Shown here one piece after another: positions 36,957 through 42,462 of a DNA stretch of 42,462 nucleotides. The first letter of the stretch is position 1. Every line of letters starts with the position of its first letter. This DNA is from Gemella cuniculi DSM 15828. Its GTDB lineage: Bacteria; Bacillota; Bacilli; Staphylococcales; Gemellaceae. The stretch spans positions 1 to 42,462 of the forward strand of contig NZ_AUDW01000026.1 in the NCBI RefSeq assembly GCF_000425665.1, in the 5' to 3' direction. A model generated the notes under the pieces. That model worked only from the letters and a program-made list of their open reading frames with translations. It was not told the origin of the DNA and ran no database searches. Made by a program: the position numbers and the translations under genes.

Positions 36957-38930
36957 ATGGCAAAGAAAGAAGCAAATACAGACCTTTGGGTATATGACCT
37001 ATTAAAAGAAGCAAAAATAAATGATAAATTTTCAGCACAAGGAAGTACAATTAAAGAAATTAATGATGCCTTAAAAAGTGCATCAAAAAAAGGAACTGGG
37101 AAAACAGGTTATCCAGAATATGTAGGTGTCGTAAAAGATTTTTTAATAGTAATAGAAGATAAAGCTGATACAAAAAAACATATTAAACTAACTGAACAAG
37201 AATTAGTTGCAGAAGATATACCTAGTGTAATTGATTATGCAGTTAATGGAGCTATATTTTATGGTAAACATTTATCAGCACATACAAGCTATACAAAAAT
37301 CATTGCGATAGGTATAAGCGGAAATGAGAAAATACATAGAATAACGCCAGTCTATATAAATGAAAGACAAGAATATACTATTTTAGATACTATTGAAACA
37401 CTCATATCATTTAGTGAAAATAATATCGATGAATACTATATTAAGGAAATATTAAAAGAGGATACAGATAAAGAAAAAGAAACGGCAGAAATATTAAAAG
37501 AAGCGAGTATTTTACATGAAGACTTAAGAAATTACGGTAATTTAGAAGAAAAAAATAAACCTCTAGTTGTTTCTGGAATATTACTAGCACTTAGAGAAAT
37601 TGATTTTAAAAACTTTAGCATAGATAATTTAAGTGGAGATAGATTGCGAACGGATGGACAAAAAATATATGAGGCAATAAAGTCCAATTTAGATAAAGCA
37701 AATGTATCTCCGCAAGTAAAAAAAGATAAACTATTGAGTCAATTTTCTATTATACGAGATGATGTAAAAATAAATGAAGTTAATGACACATTAGGAAAAA
37801 CGCCTTTAAAACATTTCACAGAATTTTTATACAATAGTATTTATCAAAGCATACGTTACAATAATTCAGCAGAAGATTATTTAGGTAGATTTTATGGTGA
37901 ATTTATGTCTTATAGTGGAGGTGATGGTCAGAACCTTGGAATAGTTCTTACACCAAAACATATTACAGAGTTCTTCTGTGATTTATTAGAACTAAAAACA
38001 GATGATAAGATATTAGACCCTTGTTGTGGAACTGCGGGTTTTCTTATAACATCTATGCATAATATGATTAAGAAAACCGAAGATGAAAGTGAAATAAGAA
38101 ATATTAAGAAAAATCAACTCTTCGGTATAGAAGAACAATCATATATGTTTACAATAGCTACTACAAATATGATACTTCGTGGAGATGGAAAAAGTAATCT
38201 TGAAAATAAAGACTTTTTAAAAGAAAACTCAGCTCAACTACAATTAAAAGGATGTACTGTGGGAATGATGAATCCTCCCTACTCTATGGGATCTAAAGCA
38301 AATCCAACTCTTTATGAAATTAATTTTATCAACCATCTATTAAATTCGTTAGTAGAAGATGGAAAAGCTGCAGTTATAGTTCCACAAAGTACTTTTACAG
38401 GTAAAACAAAAGACGAACAAAAACTTAAAGAAGAGATTTTAAAAAAACATACTTTAGAAGGTGTAATAACACTTAATAAAAATACATTTTATGGTGTAGG
38501 TACTAATCCATGTATAGCAATTTTTACAGCACATAATCCACACCCGAAAAATAAAGTATGTAAGTTTATTAATTTTGAAAATGATGGATATATAGTAAGT
38601 AAGCATATTGGACTAATAGATGACGGCTCACATAAAGATAAAAAACAACATTTACTTGATGTTTGGTCTGGGAAAAATGAAGCACCTACTAAATTCTGTG
38701 TAGAAACAACAGTCGAAGCAACAGACGAGTGGCTACATTCTTTCTATTATTTTAACGATGAAATACCTAGCGAAGAAGATTTTAAAAAGACAATCGCTGA
38801 CTACTTAACATTTGAAGTAAACATGATAACTCATGGTAGAGGGTATTTATTTGGACTAGAAGATGATATTGAAGAAATAGAAGAGAAAAAAATATTAAAA
38901 GTAGCTGAAAGTGGTGAAAAATATGAGTAA
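36957..38930 (+). CDS. BcgI-like type IIB restriction-methylation subunit (nuclease + N6-adenine methylase)
   Basis: 657 residues. The N-terminal endonuclease domain (about 1-150) contains GYPEYVGVVKDFLIVIEDKA with P53-E54 and E67-D68-K69, a PD-(D/E)xK site as in the BcgI A subunit. The C-terminal N6-adenine methylase has motif I DPCCGTAGF (from 354) and motif IV NPPY (439-442). In BcgI the same polypeptide cleaves on both sides of the site and methylates it, together with a separate specificity subunit. No HsdR is therefore needed. The downstream specificity gene overlaps by 8 bases. Confidence 0.87.
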   Translation: MAKKEANTDLWVYDLLKEAKINDKFSAQGSTIKEINDALKSASKKGTGKTGYPEYVGVVKDFLIVIEDKADTKKHIKLTEQELVAEDIPSVIDYAVNGAIFYGKHLSAHTSYTKIIAIGISGNEKIHRITPVYINERQEYTILDTIETLISFSENNIDEYYIKEILKEDTDKEKETAEILKEASILHEDLRNYGNLEEKNKPLVVSGILLALREIDFKNFSIDNLSGDRLRTDGQKIYEAIKSNLDKANVSPQVKKDKLLSQFSIIRDDVKINEVNDTLGKTPLKHFTEFLYNSIYQSIRYNNSAEDYLGRFYGEFMSYSGGDGQNLGIVLTPKHITEFFCDLLELKTDDKILDPCCGTAGFLITSMHNMIKKTEDESEIRNIKKNQLFGIEEQSYMFTIATTNMILRGDGKSNLENKDFLKENSAQLQLKGCTVGMMNPPYSMGSKANPTLYEINFINHLLNSLVEDGKAAVIVPQSTFTGKTKDEQKLKEEILKKHTLEGVITLNKNTFYGVGTNPCIAIFTAHNPHPKNKVCKFINFENDGYIVSKHIGLIDDGSHKDKKQHLLDVWSGKNEAPTKFCVETTVEATDEWLHSFYYFNDEIPSEEDFKKTIADYLTFEVNMITHGRGYLFGLEDDIEEIEEKKILKVAESGEKYE

Positions 38931-40029
38931 ATTAACACTAGATAGCGTGGAGTGGAAAGAGTTCAAATTAATAGATATTTTTGATATAAAAGATGGATAC
39001 TATAATAAAAAGCCTCCTATAGATATTGACGGGGACATCCCTTTCCTTGGTGCAACCAAATATGATAATGGTATTACAGGATACTATAATTTTCAAACTA
39101 TAAAAAAATGGGATAAGGTGGGAAATATTAACAGTACAAATTTTGAAAATAGACTATATGATGGAAATTGTTTAGCAATAACAAACAATGGTTCAATAGG
39201 TAATATTTACTATCAACTTCATCAATTTACATATAGTCATGATGTGACACCTGTTTATTTGAAAAATAAAAAATTGAATAAATTTTTAGCTCAATTTTTA
39301 GCAACTATGCTAAAAAAAACTTCAGAAAGTTTTGAGTATGCAAAAAAATGGAGACCTGAACGAATGAGAAAATCCAAATTATTACTTCCTATAACTTCTG
39401 ACGGTTCTCCTAACTGGCAATTTATGGAAGATTATATTAAGCAAGAAATGAAAAAGCAAAGTCAAAAGATAGTAAATTACTATGAAGATAAACTTTTAAA
39501 ACTAGGCTTTGAATTACTTGATTATGAAGTAGAATGGAAAGCATTTAAAGTAAAAGATTTATTTGATGTAAAATCAGTAAAAGGAAAAGCTATATCTCAT
39601 TATAAGAGTGGGAACACTCCATATATTTCCACTTCTTCACTTGATAATGGATTAAATAATTTTGTTGATACTGAAGAAGGAATAAGTCTAGAAAAATGTA
39701 TTTCAATAGATCCAATAGGTGGAAAAGCCTTCTTCCATAATTATAAGTTTATAGGACGTGGAGGAGCTGGTTCAGCAATAAACTTGCTTTATAATAAAAA
39801 TATTAACGAAAACTCGAGTTTATTTATTTGTAAAATGTTAGAAAGTAGTTCTACGAATAAAGCTTCTTATGGTGTTCAATTAAATGGTAATAGATTAAAA
39901 AACTTAAAACTTATTCTTCCAATTGATAAAACTGGGAATCCTCATTGGAAATATATGAGTAATTTCGTAAAGAAACTTGAAAAAGAAAATATAGAGAAAA
40001 CGCTTAAATATATATATATATATATTTAA
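38923..40029 (+). CDS. Specificity subunit (two target-recognition domains), phase-variable end
   Basis: 368 residues in the present frame. Two HsdS-like repeats, each opening with VEWKxFK: the first from about residue 10 (IDIFDIKDGYYNKKPP), the second from about 205 (KDLFDVKSVKGKAISHYKSG). Each ends in a helix after LLLPI or LILPI. They recognise the two halves of the target for the nuclease-methylase subunit. The ATG at 38923 overlaps the upstream stop (ATGAGTAA). The chain ends KYIYIYI inside an (AT)9 tract; loss of one AT unit would extend it to about 545 residues including a third domain. Confidence 0.85.
   Translation: MSKLTLDSVEWKEFKLIDIFDIKDGYYNKKPPIDIDGDIPFLGATKYDNGITGYYNFQTIKKWDKVGNINSTNFENRLYDGNCLAITNNGSIGNIYYQLHQFTYSHDVTPVYLKNKKLNKFLAQFLATMLKKTSESFEYAKKWRPERMRKSKLLLPITSDGSPNWQFMEDYIKQEMKKQSQKIVNYYEDKLLKLGFELLDYEVEWKAFKVKDLFDVKSVKGKAISHYKSGNTPYISTSSLDNGLNNFVDTEEGISLEKCISIDPIGGKAFFHNYKFIGRGGAGSAINLLYNKNINENSSLFICKMLESSSTNKASYGVQLNGNRLKNLKLILPIDKTGNPHWKYMSNFVKKLEKENIEKTLKYIYIYI
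40008..40025. repeat. (AT)9 microsatellite in the specificity gene
   Basis: Nine AT units exactly at the junction between the second recognition domain and the next reading frame. With nine units translation stops at 40,027-40,029. With eight (or eleven) it enters the downstream frame, giving YLIARKLENEYLLKNISWKEFF. A typical slipped-strand switch. Confidence 0.85.
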
Positions 40030-40058
40030 TTGCTAGAAAACTTGAAAATGAATATTTA

Positions 40059-40562
40059 TTGAAAAATATTTCATGGAAAGAATTTTTCATTGAAGATATT
40101 TGTGAAATCAAGTCTGGAAAAGATATTTATGAACGTGAACGTATTAATGGAAATACTCCTTATATCACAGCTACAGCATCTAATAACGGCATAGGATATT
40201 TTATTTCAAACAGTAATACTACGTTACAAGAAAAATGTATTTCCGTTAATCGTAACGGCTCTGTTGGATATTCTTTTTATCATTCATATCCAGCACTCTT
40301 TGGAAATGATACAAGAAAACTTATTCCTAAATATAATAATGACCATGTCGCTAAATTCATTTCATTTATGATTTCTAGCCAAAAGGAAAAATATGGATAT
40401 GGTTATAAAATGGGAACTGCACGGTTAAAACGTCAAAAAATATTACTTCCTATTAATAACGATGAATCAATAAACTATGAATTCATGAAAAAATATGTAA
40501 TAATACAAGAAATAATTTCTATAACATCAATTCTTGATTATTATACTAGTAAACTAAGTTAA
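40059..40562 (+). CDS. Third target-recognition-like domain, currently out of frame
   Basis: About 167 residues opening KNISWKEFFIEDICEIKSG, the same W-K-x-F start as the other two domains, and continuing GNTPYITATASNNGIGYF to ILLPINNDESINYEFM. There is no good ribosome site before the TTG at 40059. Its frame is open from 40,008, directly within the AT tract, so it is best read as the silent 3' extension of the specificity gene, not as a separate gene. A strong terminator follows. Independent translation as a half-subunit is possible but unsupported. Confidence 0.7.
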   Translation: MKNISWKEFFIEDICEIKSGKDIYERERINGNTPYITATASNNGIGYFISNSNTTLQEKCISVNRNGSVGYSFYHSYPALFGNDTRKLIPKYNNDHVAKFISFMISSQKEKYGYGYKMGTARLKRQKILLPINNDESINYEFMKKYVIIQEIISITSILDYYTSKLS

Positions 40563-40576
40563 CTATTCAAAACCAA

Positions 40577-40615
40577 AAAAAGCACTTTTCTAATTTATTA
40601 GAATAGTGCTCTTTT
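40577..40615 (+). terminator. Terminator of the BcgI-like operon
   Basis: Hairpin AGCACT-ttt-CTAA/TTAG-aat-AGTGCT with a short loop and CTTTT tail, 20 bases after the last stop codon. Confidence 0.8.
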
Positions 40616-40675
40616 AATAATTCTAAACTAACATTAATGAAATTATTATTAGTTTGTTCCTTGCTTTGTTTATCT

Positions 40676-41201
40676 CTATATTTTTTGTTGTAAATTATTT
40701 TTTATTGCCTCTACTATTCTATTACATTCTCCTTGTAATTCATATGATTTTCTTTTGAATTTTTCTAAATTCTCATTATTCCTTATTTGTTTATTATACA
40801 GTTTTTTTGATATCCTCTTAACATAATCTTTATTATTTTCTTCTAGTATAGTTTTTATGTTCATTAATATATCATCTGTAGGAGCTTTATATTTAATTTT
40901 TTCTTTTACTACTAGCTGTTTTCAACTCTTTGTATCCTTCTAATTTTCTTAAAGTATTATCTTCTCTATATTTTTGTATTCTTTCTATTATACGCTTATT
41001 GCTTTCTATCTGGATATTATTATCGCTTATAATATTATTTATTCTCTCTAAATATTGATTTTGATTATCTAATGCTTTTAATATTTCTGATGAATAGTTT
41101 ATTATTTCTTCATTTGGTAACTTACCTATTTTATCTTCTAATTCACTTAATGGATATTTATAATTTATATGTAGTATTCTACTTTCTAATTCGATTAACA
41201 A
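40676..41201 (-). pseudogene. Coiled-coil protein remnant, unknown
   Basis: Two minus-strand frames read as one protein. 41201-40893 has a Glu/Asn/Ile-rich coiled coil including YLERINNIISDNNIQIESNK. The second frame, open from the same place, reads KIKYKAPTDDILMNIKTILE and runs to 40676. A slip in an A-rich run near 40,895-40,905 explains the break. The first part has no ribosome site and lies right beside the integrase remnant, so its 5' end is probably also lost. No family recognised. Confidence 0.45.
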
Positions 41202-41233
41202 ATTAATAATGATAAAATAAAAATATACAATGA

Positions 41234-41455
41234 TGTGTAGTTGGGAGAATTATCAATAAACATTCTGCATTGGCAAATGTTCACAAAATACAGGCAAAAG
41301 GATTAAGACATAGCCACGCAAGTTATTTAATAAATGAACATAATGCAGATATATTAGTAATATCAAAAAGATTAGGACACTCAAGCCCAGAAATTACATT
41401 GAAACACTATTCACACTTATGGGGAAATAATGATAGAAGTATTGCTGAAATATAA
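41234..41455 (+). pseudogene. Tyrosine integrase, C-terminal fragment
   Basis: An open stretch of about 73 codons containing the catalytic end of an integrase: GLRHSHASYLINEH (H-x2-R box, here LRHSHAS), RLGHSSPEITLKHYSHL (His and Tyr). The N-terminal three quarters are missing. It is on the opposite strand to, and distinct in sequence from, the broken integrase at 29-30 kb, so it belongs to a second element. Position near the right end of the island is usual for an integrase next to its attachment site. Confidence 0.8.
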
Positions 41456-41543
41456 AAATCAGCTTTAATGATACTATAAAAAGACAAACTTTATCGGTAA
41501 TCAACACATTTCGAAAAAACTAATTAAAGAAGGTTAATAAAAA

Positions 41544-41584
41544 TAGACTGCTTAAATATCTTCACTTGACATCTAAGTAGTCTA
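41544..41584 (-). terminator. Hairpin with T-run on the minus strand
   Basis: TAGACTgCTTA and TAAGtAGTCTA arms; only the minus strand has a TTTTT tail. It could stop read-through from the toxin transcript before the integrase remnant. Confidence 0.5.
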
Positions 41585-41594
41585 TATAAAATTA

Positions 41595-41623
41595 TTGCAT
41601 TTAAAATCAATATATGCTAAAAT
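41595..41623 (+). promoter_or_regulatory. Promoter of the antitoxin RNA
   Basis: TTGCAT (41595-41600), 17 bases, then an extended -10 TGC-TAAAAT (41618-41623). Confidence 0.65.
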
Positions 41624-41629
41624 GAAAAT

Positions 41630-41735
41630 ATGAAAGAGAGAACCGTTTTAAAGACGGTGGCTCTATTATATAGTTATTTTATAACCATCTTACAACAAAG
41701 CCAAAGTATAAAGATGGTTATTTTTTATTGTCTTT
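41630..41735 (+). ncRNA. Antisense RNA antitoxin of a type I toxin-antitoxin locus
   Basis: Predicted RNA of about 105 bases between the promoter above and the terminator hairpin AACCATCTT/AAGATGGTT (41683-41719) with its U-tail. It contains a second hairpin, ACCGTtttaaaGACGGT. Its 3' end overlaps the 3' end of the convergent toxin gene, as in TxpA/RatA- and Fst-type systems where antisense pairing blocks the toxin mRNA and the terminator serves both directions. Confidence 0.65.
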
Positions 41736-41825
41736 TAACGCAATGATAGCAACAACTAGAATCAAGATTGAGACAATAAGTGCCGCAAAAGCTATCATCA
41801 GTTGAAGTGCTTCAAATACAGACAT
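41718..41825 (-). CDS. Type I toxin, holin-like membrane peptide
   Basis: 35 residues, beginning MSVFEALQLMIAFAALIV and ending KDNKK: a single transmembrane helix (about 8-30) and a short charged tail. This is the pattern of the holin-like toxin family (TxpA/BsrG type) of Firmicutes. A very strong GGAAGGAGT precedes the ATG. It shares its 3' end and terminator with the antisense RNA. It overlaps a leader frame by 14 bases. Overproduction would depolarise the membrane; in the island it probably acts as an addiction module. Confidence 0.78.
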   Translation of the reverse strand: MSVFEALQLMIAFAALIVSILILVVAIIALKDNKK

Positions 41826-41988
41826 CTGCTACTCCTTCCCTTAAGATTTTGATGTATGCGAAGGCTATATCGTTAGTATTTTGAGCGAAAAATACGCAAA
41901 AAAAATACTTATCGAGATAGCTTTGCAAGGAAACACTAATCTTAGCGAACAGTGTGAGCAACAAGATTAGCATGTTTCTACTGCTCAT
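41812..41988 (-). CDS. Leader ORF overlapping the toxin start
   Basis: 58 residues, beginning MSSRNMLILLLTLFAKISV, with GGGGATGG upstream of the ATG. It stops 14 bases inside the toxin gene, so ribosomes finishing it would uncover or couple to the toxin ribosome site. The N-terminal half is hydrophobic. It may be a regulatory leader peptide. Whether it is translated is not known. Confidence 0.45.
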   Translation of the reverse strand: MSSRNMLILLLTLFAKISVSLQSYLDKYFFCVFFAQNTNDIAFAYIKILREGVADVCI

Positions 41989-42069
41989 AGCACCATCCCC
42001 TTTCGTATTGAAGTAGCCACCATCTTTATCGAAAGATTTTACTCTCTCTAACTTTTCTCTCCCGACTCA

Positions 42070-42098
42070 ATTATAGCAAATTTCATATTAATAATCAA
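42070..42098 (-). promoter_or_regulatory. Promoter of the toxin mRNA
   Basis: Minus strand TTGATT (93-98 of 42,0xx), a 17-base spacer, and a perfect TATAAT (42070-42075). The transcript would begin near 42,063, giving an mRNA of about 380 bases with a 75-base leader before the first ORF. Confidence 0.7.
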
Positions 42099-42154
42099 TC
42101 GCTAACAACCGTTGATATAATAGTAATTTTTGTTGAAATATTACACAAATCCAT

Positions 42155-42174
42155 CCCTGCCGTTTTCCCTGCCG
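42155..42174. repeat. CCCTGCCG pair, right end
   Basis: CCCTGCCG at 42155-42162 and 42167-42174, period 12, in the same orientation as the left pair at 24,723-24,742. It sits about 65 bases inside the right direct repeat. Confidence 0.55.
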
Positions 42175-42237
42175 GCATAAAAAAAATCTTCTCACAAATG
42201 CTGTAATATCAATATATCAAGTGAGATTTTGCTACAT

Positions 42238-42349
42238 TTGAATGAGAATAAAAGAATAGTAATATATATAGATAAAAGCCTTGATTTTTAAGGCTTTTTA
42301 TTTCAAAAAAATTAATAAAAATAAACTTTTCGGCATATTATTCCCTACC
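42238..42349. repeat. Right 112-bp direct repeat (attR side)
   Basis: Starts with ttgaatgagaataaaag, a guaA end with two changes, and continues through a second copy of the guaA terminator (42,273-42,303) to CCCTACC. It is the counterpart of 24,618-24,729. The last 112 bases of the window beyond it show no gene. Confidence 0.85.
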
Positions 42350-42375
42350 ACTCGCCTCAAATAAATATATTCAAT

Positions 42376-42412
42376 AAAAAACTTAGATATTTTTATAATC
42401 TAAGTTTTTTAT
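42376..42412. terminator. Bidirectional terminator at the right edge
   Basis: AAACTTAGAT/ATCTAAGTTT with T-run on the plus strand and A-run before it. It probably serves a gene beyond the window. Confidence 0.65.
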
Positions 42413-42462
42413 TTATTTCTAATATCATTATGCTAAATGTAAAACTTATAGTATAATAAATA

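Larger units (their letters stand above)
24632..42237. mobile_element. Genomic island (probable tandem integrative elements) in the 3' end of guaA
   Basis: About 17.6 kb between 112-bp direct repeats. It contains a decayed Rep-DUF3173-tyrosine integrase backbone, a second integrase remnant near the right end, and cargo devoted to defence and toxin-antitoxin functions. The 3' end of guaA is a known integration site for such elements. Several backbone genes carry frameshifts or stops and no relaxase is seen, so self-transfer is unlikely. An internal guaA-end core near 36,715 suggests two accreted elements. Confidence 0.8.

Noticed and set aside
36957-40562. Incomplete type I restriction system lacking HsdR
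   Set aside because: The methylase carries an N-terminal PD-(D/E)xK nuclease site like BcgI, so a separate HsdR is not expected.
24632-42237. Prophage
   Set aside because: No capsid, terminase, portal, tail or lysis genes; the holin-like peptide is better explained as a type I toxin because of its antisense RNA.
1-42462. CRISPR array or tRNA gene
   Set aside because: No regularly spaced repeats and no cloverleaf-like sequence were seen by eye; the island uses the guaA end, not a tRNA, as attachment site.

Overview
The window is AT-rich Bacillota DNA. It has strong AGGAGG-type ribosome sites, many T-run hairpin terminators, TTGACA/TATAAT promoters, and housekeeping genes typical of host-associated cocci. 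Gemella or a close relative is my best guess; this is inference, because no rRNA lies in the window.

Bases 1-24,631 are core chromosome. Tandem strong promoters at the left edge fire leftward out of the window. Next come NAD salvage (pncB, nadE), a cell-division/ribosome-rescue pair (divIC, rqcP), and a peptide-utilisation cluster (M29 and M24 aminopeptidases, proline iminopeptidase, POT peptide transporter, divergent Xaa-Pro dipeptidase). These are followed by an alpha/beta hydrolase, an iron-type ABC importer (binding lipoprotein, fused permease, ATPase), a HI0933-type flavoprotein, an ArsR-type regulator with a P1B ATPase carrying an SPC metal site, a degenerate DacA-like protein, a lactonase and guaA. 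The peptide genes suggest a lifestyle based on scavenging proline-rich peptides.

Bases 24,632-42,237 are an accessory island in the 3' end of guaA. A 112-bp direct repeat (24,618-24,729 and 42,238-42,349, about 94% identical by eye) brackets it, and a pair of CCCTGCCG sites with 12-bp period lies near each end. A third guaA-end core (GAGTGGGAATA, about 36,715-36,725) splits it in two, suggesting tandem accretion of elements. The left part holds an ApeA-like HEPN defence gene, a serine recombinase, HEPN and DUF4238 genes, a decayed integrative-element backbone (XRE regulator, small accessory protein, Rep, DUF3173, tyrosine integrase), a frameshifted AlwI-type endonuclease and a SEFIR-domain protein. 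The right part holds a BcgI-like restriction-modification pair, an integrase remnant and a type I toxin-antitoxin locus. No relaxase or conjugation genes are visible, so the island now looks like a defence cargo that can no longer move by itself.

The most interesting feature is an (AT)9 tract at the end of the BcgI-like specificity gene. Loss of one AT unit would fuse this gene to a third target-recognition-like domain lying in the next frame, so the system looks able to switch DNA specificity by phase variation.
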